A stretch of DNA of 64,000 bases from Sphingomonas crusticola (GCF_003391115.1 NZ_QTJP01000001.1:434001-498000); one strand, 5' to 3'; counted from the stretch's first letter, positions 34,320 through 43,626 are shown. Notes: generated by a model from the sequence alone, not told the origin. Translations and numbers: made by a program.

Positions 34320-35228
34320 ATGAGCATCCCGCCACAGCTCGCCGGCCGGCTCGCCATGCCGGCGATCGTGGCGCCGATGTTCCTGATATCCGGGCCCGAT
34401 CTGGTGGTGGAATGCTGCCGCGCCGGGCTGCTCGGCACCTTTCCTAGCCTCAACCAGCGTACGACCGACGGGTTTGTCGCCTGGCTGGACGATATCGAGG
34501 CGCGTCTGGACGACGATAGCGCGCCTTACGGCGTCAACCTGATCGTCCACCCGACCAACAAGCGGCTGCAGGACGATCTCGCCGTGATCGTCGCGCGCAA
34601 GGTGCCGCTCGTCATCACCTCATTGGGTGCCGTCAAGGACGTGGTCGACGCGGTCCATTCGTATGGCGGGCTCGTCTTCCACGACGTTATCAGCGCGCGC
34701 CATGCCGAGAAGGCGGCGAAGGCCGGCGTCGATGGCCTGATCGCGGTCGCGGCCGGCGCCGGCGGCCATGCCGGCACGATCAGCCCGTTTGCGCTGATCG
34801 CCGAGATACGCAGCTTCTTCGACGGCGCGCTGGCTTTATCGGGCGCGCTGTCGCAGGGGCGTCAGGTCGCCGCCGCCGAACTGATGGGGGCGGATTATGG
34901 TTATCTCGGCAGCCTGTTCATCGCGGCGGAGGAAAGCCTCGCCTCGCCGGAGCAGAAGGCGATGATGATCGGCGCCCGCGCCGCCGATATCGTCCACACG
35001 GACAAGGTCACCGGCATCGCCGCCAATTTCATGAAGGCCAGCCTCGCCGCCAACGGCCTGCTCGACGCACCCGGGCATGTCGGCAAGCTCGACCTGGAGG
35101 GCGAAGCGCGCGCGTGGAAGACGATTTGGTCGGCCGGCCATGGCGTTGGCGCGGTCCGTGCCGTAAGGCCCGCGCGGGCGATTTGCGAGGAACTGATCGC
35201 CGATTACCGCGGCGTCCGGCATGACTGA
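34320..35228 (+). CDS. FMN-dependent nitronate monooxygenase-family protein (NMO/FabK-like)
   Basis: 302-residue TIM-barrel flavoprotein of the 2-nitropropane dioxygenase/FabK superfamily. Visible are the opening IVAPMFLISGPDLVVECCRAG, the central catalytic-type GADGL... and VAAGAGGHAGTISPF stretches (His in GGHAG) and a late FMN phosphate-binding ...MGADYGYLGSLFIAAEE... segment. The ATG is two bases past the fadE stop. Nitronates are an unlikely substrate in a beta-oxidation operon; an enoyl or other unsaturated acyl substrate is a reasonable alternative. Overlaps tesB by eight bases. Confidence 0.88.
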   Translation: MSIPPQLAGRLAMPAIVAPMFLISGPDLVVECCRAGLLGTFPSLNQRTTDGFVAWLDDIEARLDDDSAPYGVNLIVHPTNKRLQDDLAVIVARKVPLVITSLGAVKDVVDAVHSYGGLVFHDVISARHAEKAAKAGVDGLIAVAAGAGGHAGTISPFALIAEIRSFFDGALALSGALSQGRQVAAAELMGADYGYLGSLFIAAEESLASPEQKAMMIGARAADIVHTDKVTGIAANFMKASLAANGLLDAPGHVGKLDLEGEARAWKTIWSAGHGVGAVRAVRPARAICEELIADYRGVRHD

Positions 35229-36132
35229 CGCTGCCCACACGGGTGCGGTCGCGGCGCTGGCAGCGCTGCTCGACGTTGAAACGGTCGGTACCGATCTTTA
35301 TCGCGGCGCACGTTACCCCGCCGGCAAGGGCCGCGTCTTCGGCGGCCAGGTGATCGCGCAGGCCTTGCTGGCCGGCATACGTTCGGTCTCAGAGCGACAG
35401 CGCCCTCACTCGCTCCATGCTTATTTCATGCGACCGGGCGATGAGGATTTGCCGATCGACTATCATGTGCTGCGCGACTTCGACGGCAGCAGTTTCAGTA
35501 CGCGCCGTATTGTCGCGCTCCAAAACGAAACGCCGATCCTGAATATGTCCGCCTCGTTCCAGCGGCCCGAGGACGGGCTGGAACATAGCGTGCCGATGCC
35601 CGACGTGCCCGCCCCCGAGGCGCTGGCGATAGGCGACAAGGACGGGGGCGGATCTCCCGCGATGGCGCATTTCCTCAAGCGCTTCGCCGCCTTCGAATTT
35701 CGGCCTATCCCCCCGTTCGGCGAGCCCGCCCCCGCGCCACAGCCAGGGCTAAGCCGTTTATGGTTCCGCCTTGCCGCCCCCGCGCCCGCCGATCCCGCGT
35801 TATGCAGTGCAATGCTGGCCTATCTCAGTGATTTCGGCCTGTTGACCACCGCCGTGCTGCCCCACGGCATCCCCTTGTTCAGCGGCCGTCTTCAAGCCGC
35901 CAGCCTCGATCACGCGCTGTGGCTGCACGAGGCGCCCGCGCTCGACCGATGGCATTTGTTCACGATGGAAAGCCCCTGGGCCGGCGGCGGCCGCGGTCTG
36001 ACCCGCGGCACCTTCCACTCGCAAGCCGGACGTCACATCGCCAGCGTGGCGCAGGAAGGCCTGATCCGCCCGATCGTACGCCGCGACCAACCGAGCCGCG
36101 TCGGCGCCGCGCTAAAACGCTCGCCTGAGTGA
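35221..36132 (+). CDS. tesB: Acyl-CoA thioesterase II
   Basis: Double hot-dog thioesterase that releases free fatty acid from acyl-CoA. 303 residues. The N-terminal half has the FGGQVIAQALLAG motif near residue 40 and HSLHAYFMRPGDEDLPIDYHVLRDFDGSSFSTRRI near 60-95; the C-terminal half has ...DHALWLHEAP... and ...HLFTMESPWAGGGRGLTRGTF... with the late Asp/Ser/Gln-type active-site elements. Last gene of the fadA operon; its final 21 bases overlap the end of the TonB-dependent receptor on the other strand. Confidence 0.93.
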   Translation: MTDAAHTGAVAALAALLDVETVGTDLYRGARYPAGKGRVFGGQVIAQALLAGIRSVSERQRPHSLHAYFMRPGDEDLPIDYHVLRDFDGSSFSTRRIVALQNETPILNMSASFQRPEDGLEHSVPMPDVPAPEALAIGDKDGGGSPAMAHFLKRFAAFEFRPIPPFGEPAPAPQPGLSRLWFRLAAPAPADPALCSAMLAYLSDFGLLTTAVLPHGIPLFSGRLQAASLDHALWLHEAPALDRWHLFTMESPWAGGGRGLTRGTFHSQAGRHIASVAQEGLIRPIVRRDQPSRVGAALKRSPE

Positions 36133-38145
36133 GAGCAACAGCGTCTGTCCGACGCGAAGCCGCCGGTCGTCGCGATAGGCGAGCGGACCCGCCCCCCGCA
36201 GTCCATCGTAAAAGGTAATGCCGCGCCGGTAGCGGCGTCCCGTGGCTTCGCTCATCTCCAGGTGAAAGGACAAGCCGGCACGCGGCACGTAGTCGGTGAA
36301 CAAGGTCAGCAGCAGGCCGGCGCGATTGATATCGACCTCGTTGAAAAGATAATTGTGCGTGGTCCATCCGGCGTCGAATTTCGCGCCCCAGGCCGCCTTC
36401 CAGCGCGGTAGATCCTGATGGAAGCTTGCGGCGAATTCGACTGGCTTCTGATTGGAGATGCCGCGGCTCTTGCCGGTTGTCGGATCAGTCACGCGCGCAT
36501 GGCGCCACGTGCCGTCCAGTTTGAGTTCCGCCTGCGGCAGGCCGAGAAAGGCGAGCGGCAATGTCAGATTGCCGACCACGTCACCTTCGCGGCCGCTGCC
36601 AATATTGCCCGGCGCGTCGAACAACACGTCCCCGCTGATGATCGGGATCCGGTCGATCACGTCGTGCAACCAGCTGTGCCGCACCGTCAGCGTCGCCGCC
36701 GCGCCGCCGCTACGCCACTCATAGGCAAGCTCCGCAATCCAGGCGTTATTCGGGCGGATCGCAGCATTGCCCGACGAGACCGATCCCCTGTCGAGGGAGG
36801 CCCCGGCGATAAAGTTGGCGAAATCGAGCTGGCCCGCCTCGCGTGCCACACGCATCCGCAGCTGCTGCCGTGCGGTCGGGGCCAGCGCGAGCCGGACGAA
36901 AGGCTTGACGAAGCTGTCGCGGCGCCGCCGGACCGTGTCGGCTATTGCGTTGATCTGCGAATACTCCAGCCGCACCCCGCCCTCGGCGTTCAGCGCGCGG
37001 CTTGGCTGCCAGGTCGCCTCGACGCCGATTTCGCCGCGCTTTTCGGTCACGTCTGCCTTGCCGTTCGGCAAAGCGACCGGAACATCGTTGAAGCTGAAGG
37101 CGCTTCGCGTGGCGAGCTTGTTATGCGCGCCCTCAACGCTCACGGCCACCGAGACGCTGTTGTTCACCGTGTAGCATAGCCGCGATCTGATCAGCGCTTC
37201 GCGCGTACGGTCATGCTCGGAAAATCGCGTGTCGGCGCCCGGCGCATCAAGCAAGGAGCGATAGCTCTTGCGGCCAAGCCGAAGCAACGCGCTGGTTTCG
37301 CTCCCGAGCGCAGCGCCGAACTTGCGATCGAGGTGCCCGCCGATCTCGGCGCCCGCCTGCCCATGCGCGAAGCCGCCAAGGTCCGCATCGATGGTGGAGA
37401 CGCTGTAGCGCGGCGAATAGACACGGTCGGCCTGCTTCTCATGATAGCTTGTCCACGTAAGCGTGCTGTTGAGCCGCAGCTGCCCGCCCAAACCGGGGAG
37501 TTCGACCGTTCCTTGGGCGAAGCCGGTCGTCCCGCCTGCCCTGGCATCGACGGTGGCAAACTCGCTCGGGTCATCCGCTCCGTTCGTGCGCCGCCGGCTG
37601 CCGTCGCCGAGCTTGCGATCCGCATAGCGCGACACCGATGCGCTGACCGACACGAGGCGGCCCTGGCCGGAATTGCGCGTTCGCTCGAGCGTGAGCGCCG
37701 GGGTGGCGCGGCCGTCAGCATTGATCCCACTCGCGACTGTGATGGCGGCGCTCGCGCTCGCCGCCGCCTTGCGCACGACATTGGCCACGATTGGCTGGCC
37801 AAGCATATCGATGCCGGATGCGCCGCCACGCAGCAAAGTGATGTGGTCGACCTGGTCTGCCGGAATGCGCTGCAGGACTTGATCGAACGTGAAATTCTTG
37901 TCGGTCACCCGTTTGCCGTCAATCACCACGTTGCCCGCTGCTTCGGCCATGCCACGCAGCGTCGGATCGCCGGGCACGAAGGTGAAGCCGGGGACGCGCT
38001 GAACCATGTCGAGGGCATTATTGGGATGGAACGCGGCGAAGAAGTTCGCCGGATAGTCGAGCTGGCCCGCGCCGTCCGGCCGCGCAGCGGCCGGCGGGGT
38101 CAGCAGTATCAGCGCTAGCGCGCCGAGCGAGCCTCGATCATGCAT
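36112..38145 (-). CDS. TonB-dependent receptor
   Basis: Outer-membrane active transporter, 677 residues. Signal peptide (about 1-21), a plug domain (about 30-130, with MVQRVPGFTFVPGDPTLRG and NVVIDGKRVTDKNF segments and a ...ITLLRGGASGIDMLGQPIVANVVRK... end) and a beta-barrel ending in an aromatic residue (RAF). No convincing TonB box is visible after the signal peptide. The substrate is unknown. No Fur-like site was seen in the 103 bases before the start. The regulator gene upstream points the same way. Confidence 0.88.
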   Translation of the reverse strand: MHDRGSLGALALILLTPPAAARPDGAGQLDYPANFFAAFHPNNALDMVQRVPGFTFVPGDPTLRGMAEAAGNVVIDGKRVTDKNFTFDQVLQRIPADQVDHITLLRGGASGIDMLGQPIVANVVRKAAASASAAITVASGINADGRATPALTLERTRNSGQGRLVSVSASVSRYADRKLGDGSRRRTNGADDPSEFATVDARAGGTTGFAQGTVELPGLGGQLRLNSTLTWTSYHEKQADRVYSPRYSVSTIDADLGGFAHGQAGAEIGGHLDRKFGAALGSETSALLRLGRKSYRSLLDAPGADTRFSEHDRTREALIRSRLCYTVNNSVSVAVSVEGAHNKLATRSAFSFNDVPVALPNGKADVTEKRGEIGVEATWQPSRALNAEGGVRLEYSQINAIADTVRRRRDSFVKPFVRLALAPTARQQLRMRVAREAGQLDFANFIAGASLDRGSVSSGNAAIRPNNAWIAELAYEWRSGGAAATLTVRHSWLHDVIDRIPIISGDVLFDAPGNIGSGREGDVVGNLTLPLAFLGLPQAELKLDGTWRHARVTDPTTGKSRGISNQKPVEFAASFHQDLPRWKAAWGAKFDAGWTTHNYLFNEVDINRAGLLLTLFTDYVPRAGLSFHLEMSEATGRRYRRGITFYDGLRGAGPLAYRDDRRLRVGQTLLLSLRRAF

Positions 38146-38248
38146 ATGGTGTCGCCTGTGTTCGTGGAACGAGGCGGCTCAACTAGAGCGCAGCGCCGTA
38201 CCCGTCCCGAGGGCGACCCGATGTTTTCCTGATGTATTTGTGAGGCCG

Positions 38249-39907
38249 TTAGCGCACCGGCGCCAAGTCCAGCGCTCCGAGCTTGCGGAAGGCCTTCGCC
38301 GCATTGGCCTGGTCGCGACCACCCATACACCAGCTGCGAGCCATATATTTGGCGAACCGCGTCCAATCGAGCCCCGGCCATTCGAGCTTCGTCTGGCGCG
38401 ATATCCGCACCGCGGCTTCATCCTGCCCCTGCTGCGCAAGCGCAGCGGCGAGCGTCATGCCCGACCAGGTTTGATGCACGATCTCGTGCGAACGGGCGGC
38501 CGCATCCGCTGCCCCGGCATAATCACCGCGCCCGAGCTGGACGTCCGCCAAGTGCGACAATGCGGTCGGCCGGACGGGATTATCGGGCGACAGGCGCGCA
38601 ATGGCTTGGCGCAGCGACGTTACCGAGGCGTCGCCGCGGGGCGCGCACAGCCCCTCGACAAAGGTCAGGTCGAGCTGTGCGAGTGGATGATCGGGCTGCA
38701 GCGCAAGCACGCGGCGCAGCGTCGCAGCGGCCGCCGGACGGTCACCGATCATGCGATGGTAATTCGCCAGCTGGTACAGCACGCCCGGATCATAGGGAGC
38801 CAGCCCCCGCGCGACGCGCGCGTGGCGCGCGGCCTCCTGCCGCATCTGCGCGACCGGAGCGCCCGGCGTGAACATCGCATAATAAGCCAGAGCTTGCGCC
38901 AGCGACGCGTGGGCGGGCGCATAATTGGGATCCAGCTGCAGCGCGCGACGCTGCGGCAGGGTCGCGTCGGCCTTGTGCGGCACCAGGAATACCTCATCGC
39001 TACCGGGAACCCAGGTGGCAAGCAGGGTCAGTTCCCACGGCCGCAATGTTGCGAACGGTTTGCGCCGGATCGCCGTCTTGGCCAGGCCCAACAAGCGATT
39101 TTCCAACTCGCCCGCGATCGCACCGATCAGTTCGTCCTGCGCGGCGATGCTCAAACGCTGCGGGCGGTCGAAATTGCCTGCCCAGAGGCTCTCATGACTT
39201 TGCGGGTCGAATATCTCTATCGTGACCCGGCTGCCCGCGCCAAGCGGCTGCACGCTACCTCGCACCGCATAAGCCGGGCGCGCGCCGGACGCCTGGTCGC
39301 CACTCCGACGCACACGCAGCAAAGGCGCGCGCGAGAGCGCGACGGCAACTTGCTCGGTCACCGTCCGCGCCGCAATAGGACTGCTTGGATTGGCCGCTTC
39401 CAACGGGTGGATTGCGACGGCAATACCGTCCTGCGCGCTGGTGACGACATCCGCCGGCCGGCCGTGATACGCTATGCCCGCACCAATCGCGGCAATCAGG
39501 ATCACGGCCACCAGCAACCAACGCAAGCGTCCTGGCCGCGAAGTCGAAGGTCCGGACTGGCGCGAGCGAGTTCCAGGGGCGCGAGGCGGGAAGGAAACGG
39601 ATGCAACCAGACGATAGCCGCGCTTGGGGATCGTCTCGATAACCGCCGGCGGCGACCTGGAGTCGCCAAAGACTTTGCGCAATTGAGAGATGGCCCGCGT
39701 CAGGCTCTCGTCCGTGCCGAAGCTGCGCCCCCACACCGTATCGATGATCGTCTCGCGCGACAGGACTTCGCCTGGATGGTCCGCCAGCAGCTGCAGCACA
39801 TCCATGATTTTGGGCTCGAGCGAAATCTCGCCCGTCGGCGTGACGACCAGGTTACGGCCGGGATCGACCCGAAATGCACCGATCGTAAAGCTGGCGCCGC
39901 CGTTCAC
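38249..39907 (-). CDS. CadC-like winged-helix regulator with TM helix and TPR domain
   Basis: 552 residues starting at GTG (39905-39907), the only sensible start since the ATG further upstream lies in the next gene. N-terminal OmpR-type DNA-binding domain (about 1-100; LEPKIMDVLQLLADHPGEVLSRETIIDTVWG and AISQLRKVFGDSR segments), a linker, one membrane helix (about 125-142), and a periplasmic part with a tetratricopeptide-like repeat array (about 300-480). This is the plan of ToxR/CadC one-component regulators. It precedes the TonB receptor on the same strand and may control it. Confidence 0.85.
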   Translation of the reverse strand: MNGGASFTIGAFRVDPGRNLVVTPTGEISLEPKIMDVLQLLADHPGEVLSRETIIDTVWGRSFGTDESLTRAISQLRKVFGDSRSPPAVIETIPKRGYRLVASVSFPPRAPGTRSRQSGPSTSRPGRLRWLLVAVILIAAIGAGIAYHGRPADVVTSAQDGIAVAIHPLEAANPSSPIAARTVTEQVAVALSRAPLLRVRRSGDQASGARPAYAVRGSVQPLGAGSRVTIEIFDPQSHESLWAGNFDRPQRLSIAAQDELIGAIAGELENRLLGLAKTAIRRKPFATLRPWELTLLATWVPGSDEVFLVPHKADATLPQRRALQLDPNYAPAHASLAQALAYYAMFTPGAPVAQMRQEAARHARVARGLAPYDPGVLYQLANYHRMIGDRPAAAATLRRVLALQPDHPLAQLDLTFVEGLCAPRGDASVTSLRQAIARLSPDNPVRPTALSHLADVQLGRGDYAGAADAAARSHEIVHQTWSGMTLAAALAQQGQDEAAVRISRQTKLEWPGLDWTRFAKYMARSWCMGGRDQANAAKAFRKLGALDLAPVR

Positions 39908-40058
39908 GCCTTGCCCGCCGCACCACCGGCTTCCGTTTGTTCCCGCATGGCCTCCCCCCAAACCAGCCCCGCGCCGGTTTAGCCACACGCTGATATGGAC
40001 GCACGGCCGGCACAACAGAAAACACGCAAAGTAGCGCGGACGGCGCCGGCGCGGTGCG

Positions 40059-40631
40059 TCAGGCGGGGAAACGGGTGAAGTCAGCAGTCCAGTTGGTCTC
40101 CCAGCTTCGTCCGCCATCGCGCGAGAAGGCCTGTTCCCAACGCTCCTGGTCTGGCGGGCGCTTGGTGCGGATGAAGCGTACCTTGATCGGCAGGTCTCCA
40201 TCTGTGTCATCGCCATAAAACAGGCCGCGATTCCCGTCATAACCTCCGATCATCGGGGTGCCCATTTCGGGTTTGTTGCTGGCGATCCAATAGATAAACC
40301 ATTGGCGCCGCCCCGGATTGAAAACGCGCACGGTCAGGCCGGCAAAGCCTTTGGTTGGGAAAGCTGTTTCGTCCACGCTGATAGCGCCGCCTAAATATTG
40401 AACGTAAGTCGTATCACCGGTGAACTCGTCCCAGTCGGTGCTGCCGATCCAGCGCTCGCGCAGTCGCCGCTGCACGGACGTCCAATGGCCAACATGATAG
40501 TCAAAATCATGTACGTCACCGGTTGGTGCCTGCGGTCCGGCCTCGGCCGCCCCTGCCGACGCCGCAAGGCCGCTGCCAAGTAATAAGCTCGCGGCCAGCG
40601 CCTCCCGTCGCCCTAGTAACAAGCCTTGCAT
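40059..40631 (-). CDS. Secreted hypothetical protein
   Basis: 190 residues. The start at 40629-40631 is preferred over GTG two codons earlier because AGGGG precedes it at five bases. N-terminal signal with a twin-arginine-like GRREALAASLLLG stretch and an Ala-rich end. The mature part is rich in Trp/Tyr/Gly (HWTSVQRRLRERWIG, FIYWIASNKPEMG, MIGGYDGNRGLFYGDD) and looks like a beta-barrel lipocalin or DUF1579-type fold. It has no clear active site. Divergent from the LytTR regulator. Confidence 0.75.
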   Translation of the reverse strand: MQGLLLGRREALAASLLLGSGLAASAGAAEAGPQAPTGDVHDFDYHVGHWTSVQRRLRERWIGSTDWDEFTGDTTYVQYLGGAISVDETAFPTKGFAGLTVRVFNPGRRQWFIYWIASNKPEMGTPMIGGYDGNRGLFYGDDTDGDLPIKVRFIRTKRPPDQERWEQAFSRDGGRSWETNWTADFTRFPA

Positions 40632-40742
40632 ACTCACCCCTTTCGCATCGCGGCGGAATTGATATGCAAAGCGTGGGAGAGGCTTGGCGCGGCCGCAAGC
40701 GGCTATTCGCGACCGGGCGAACGGGTTCGGGAACGGGCATCG

Positions 40743-41495
40743 ATGCTGCGACCTGATGAAATTTCGCCGCGCTGGGACGACGAGCTAGGCCAGCCGGGCT
40801 GGTGGATCCGCGTCATGCTGTTCGCGACTGTGGCCGGCGGCATCGTGGGCGTTATTGGCTTCCTCGACGACACCCTGTTGATCTGCTTGTTCAACTGGAC
40901 GGGGATGATTGTGGTGGGCACCACCGTCGCGGCGTCCTTGTTACCGGCGCTAATCCGGACTGCGCGCAGACTAGGGCTTCCGCTCGGAATGGCTGCGGCC
41001 GTTGCGGTGGCCGCGACGGCTGTCCCGATCTCGCTCGCAGTCGCCCTATTTAGTGCCTGGGCATGGCCGGACGAGATCAGCCGCAGATCGGCAGGCGCCT
41101 GGTATTTCAGCACTCTCACCGCCGAGACATTCATCGTCGCAGCATGGGCCGTGCTGGAATATGCGCGCCATTGTCGCGCGGTCGATGCCCCGCCGGCCGG
41201 GGCGCAGTTTGTGGCAGGCAATACGGATGTGCTCTGCTTGCAAATGGAAGATCATTATGTCCGCATCCACCGCCCCCACGGATCGACACTGGAGCTGATG
41301 CCGATGGGGGCCGCGATAGAGTCATTGGGTCGGGTCGACGGCCTCCGTGTTCATCGTAGCTGGTGGGTGGCGCGCGCTGCGATCAGCCGTGTCGAGCGGA
41401 GCGGACGCAATTGGCGGCTTGTGCTCAGCAATGGCATGGCCGTGCCAGTAGCACGCAGCAGCATCGCCACCGTGCGGCAGCTCGATCCGAACTGA
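40743..41495 (+). CDS. Membrane LytTR family transcriptional regulator
   Basis: 250 residues. The N-terminal half has about four membrane helices (residues about 22-160), the C-terminal about 95 residues are a LytTR DNA-binding domain (DVLCLQMEDHYVRIHRPHG, ...LRVHRSWWVARAAISRVER..., VPVARSSIATVRQL). It has no receiver domain, so it is a membrane-bound one-component type. The ATG is chosen over a longer upstream start. It lies 111 bases from the divergent secreted-protein gene; the shared gap probably holds its operator. It abuts the histidine kinase gene at the tail. Confidence 0.85.
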   Translation: MLRPDEISPRWDDELGQPGWWIRVMLFATVAGGIVGVIGFLDDTLLICLFNWTGMIVVGTTVAASLLPALIRTARRLGLPLGMAAAVAVAATAVPISLAVALFSAWAWPDEISRRSAGAWYFSTLTAETFIVAAWAVLEYARHCRAVDAPPAGAQFVAGNTDVLCLQMEDHYVRIHRPHGSTLELMPMGAAIESLGRVDGLRVHRSWWVARAAISRVERSGRNWRLVLSNGMAVPVARSSIATVRQLDPN

Positions 41496-42962
41496 TTATT
41501 TGGCGGCCGGCAGCCGCAGCCGCGCCAGCAGGCCGCCCAGATCCTCGCTCTCTTCCAGCGCGACCGTTCCGCCATAGATTTCCGCAACGTCGCGCACGAT
41601 CGCCAGGCCGAGTCCCGTTCCCGGCTTGCCCGTGTCGAGGCGTGCGCCGCGCTCGAACAGCGTGTCGCGTTCGGTGGCGGGGATGCCGCGCCCGTCATCC
41701 TCGATCAGCAACTCAACGAAGTCCGGGCTGGACTCGACCGTCACGAACACCCTGCCGCCGCCATATTTCGCGGCATTTTCGATGAGATTTCCGAGGAGTT
41801 CGTCGAGATCCTGACGTTCGACATGAACCCGTGCCTTGCGATCGCCCGCCAGATCGATCGTGACCTGCGGATAGAGGCGGCTGACCGCACGCTCGACCGA
41901 ATCCAGACTGGGCCAGACCGGGGCTACGCTTTGCCCCGAAGCCCGGCGTCCGACCGCGCGAGCGCGGGCGAGATGGTGATCGACCTGGCGGCGCATGGTG
42001 GTGGCTTCGCGGATCACCGCCTTGCACAATTCCGGACTGTTGGCGCTCGCCTCATTCATGATGACGGTGAGCGGCGTTTTGAGCGCATGGGCGAGATTAC
42101 CGGCATGGGTGCGGGCTTCCTCCGCCTGGCGTTCATTGTGGGCAAGCAGATCGTTGAGCTCCTGCACCATCGGCGCGATCTCGATCGGCAGGCGCGGGTC
42201 GACCCGGGCCGTCCGTCCGGCCCGCACCGAGGCGATCTGGCGGCGCACCTTGCGCAGCGGCCACAGCCCGAACGTCGCCTGCAGCGTCGACATGATGATC
42301 AGCCCGAAGCCGAGGATGGCGAAGGAGCGCACCAGCGTTTTGCGCAGGATCGCGATCTGCGCGTTGAGGCCGCCGCGGTCCTGCGCGACCTGGAAGCGCC
42401 AGGTAGCGGATGAACCGGGCAGGCGCACGTCGCGCTCCATCACCCGCAGCGATTCCTCGGCGCCGAATTCGCTGCTGTCGTAGATGTGATTGCTCTCGTC
42501 GCGATGATTGCCGGCGACGCTCAGCCTTCGGTCCCAAAGCGAGCGCGACGGGAAGGGTTCGTGTCCCTCGGCAGAGACTTGCCAGTAGAGGCCGGAATTG
42601 GGCTCCAGAAAGCGCTGGTCGCCGAGCGGACGATTGAAACGGATCTCGCCATCCTCATCCAGTTCGGCGGACTGGATCATCGCCGAGAGGACATATCTGA
42701 GCTGAGAATCGAAATTATTGGTAATCGCATTGTCGAGCACGCGATCGAGCGCCAAGCCGCCACCCGCCAGCAACAGCCCGATCCACAAGGCGGCGATGCC
42801 GAGCATTCGTCGCGTGAGCGAGCCGGTCGTCTGTCGGGTCGTGCGCGGCGGATCGCCCGCCTCACCGCGTATCTTCAACGGCAGGCCGAAGATCAGGCGG
42901 GTCCAGTTGACCGGGATCTCGGTCCAGCGCGCTACGGCCGGCCCGATGCCGGCGAGACGCAT
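41496..42962 (-). CDS. Sensor histidine kinase
   Basis: Orthodox membrane sensor of 488 residues. Two membrane helices (about 53-75 and 212-232) frame a periplasmic sensor domain of about 135 residues. Then come a HAMP-like linker, the phosphorylated histidine in HAGNLAHALKTPLTV (near 290), and the ATPase elements: N box NLIENAAKYGGG, G1 EDDGRGIP and G2 GTGLGLAIV. The stop abuts the LytTR gene end. It lies one base downstream of its response regulator. Similar to FeuQ/PhoQ-type kinases; the signal is unknown. Confidence 0.92.
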   Translation of the reverse strand: MRLAGIGPAVARWTEIPVNWTRLIFGLPLKIRGEAGDPPRTTRQTTGSLTRRMLGIAALWIGLLLAGGGLALDRVLDNAITNNFDSQLRYVLSAMIQSAELDEDGEIRFNRPLGDQRFLEPNSGLYWQVSAEGHEPFPSRSLWDRRLSVAGNHRDESNHIYDSSEFGAEESLRVMERDVRLPGSSATWRFQVAQDRGGLNAQIAILRKTLVRSFAILGFGLIIMSTLQATFGLWPLRKVRRQIASVRAGRTARVDPRLPIEIAPMVQELNDLLAHNERQAEEARTHAGNLAHALKTPLTVIMNEASANSPELCKAVIREATTMRRQVDHHLARARAVGRRASGQSVAPVWPSLDSVERAVSRLYPQVTIDLAGDRKARVHVERQDLDELLGNLIENAAKYGGGRVFVTVESSPDFVELLIEDDGRGIPATERDTLFERGARLDTGKPGTGLGLAIVRDVAEIYGGTVALEESEDLGGLLARLRLPAAK

Positions 42963-42963
42963 G

Positions 42964-43626
42964 TCAGGCAGGCTCTTCGAGGCTGTAGCCCAAGCCCCGG
43001 ATGGTGGTGATCACATCGGCGCCGAGCTTCTTGCGAATCCTGGTAACGAACACCTCGATCGTATTGGAATCACGATCAAAATCCTGATCGTAAATATGTT
43101 CGATCAGCTCGGTGCGGCTGACCACCTTGCCCTTGTGATGCATCAGGTAGCTCAGCAATTTATATTCCTGCGCGGTCAGTTTGACCGGCTCGCCATCCTT
43201 AGTGACCTTGCCCGAGCGTGTGTCCAGGCGGATGTCGCCAGCGAGCAGCTCCGACGAGCTGTTGCCGGAGGCGCGCCGGATCAGTGCGCGCAGGCGTGCG
43301 ATCAATTCCTCGGTCTGGAACGGCTTGGCGAGATAATCGTCGGCGCCCGCGTCGAGGCCGGCGACCTTATCGGACCAGCTGTCGCGCGCGGTCAGCACCA
43401 GCACCGGCATGTCCTTGCCTTCCTTGCGCCAGCGATCGAGCACAGTGAGGCCGTCGACTTCGGGCAGGCCAAGATCCAGCACCACCGCATCGTAATTCTC
43501 GGTCGAGCCGAGATAATGCCCATCCTCGCCGTCCGTCGCGAGGTCGATCGCATAGCCCGCGCCTTCCAGCGTCGCCCGCAGCTGGCGCCCGAGATTGGGC
43601 TCGTCCTCAACGATCAGCACGCGCAT
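42964..43626 (-). CDS. OmpR family response regulator
   Basis: 220 residues. The start at 43624-43626 is chosen because GGAG lies six bases before it; an upstream ATG adds four residues. The receiver domain (1-120) has the acidic pocket VEDE, the phosphorylated Asp in AVVLDLGLP near 51 and the KPF lysine near 101. The winged-helix DNA-binding domain (about 125-220) ends ...RIRKKLGADVITTIRGLGYSL. Works with the adjacent kinase; the order PepSY gene, regulator, kinase is a frequent FeuPQ/PhoPQ-like layout. Confidence 0.93.
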   Translation of the reverse strand: MRVLIVEDEPNLGRQLRATLEGAGYAIDLATDGEDGHYLGSTENYDAVVLDLGLPEVDGLTVLDRWRKEGKDMPVLVLTARDSWSDKVAGLDAGADDYLAKPFQTEELIARLRALIRRASGNSSSELLAGDIRLDTRSGKVTKDGEPVKLTAQEYKLLSYLMHHKGKVVSRTELIEHIYDQDFDRDSNTIEVFVTRIRKKLGADVITTIRGLGYSLEEPA

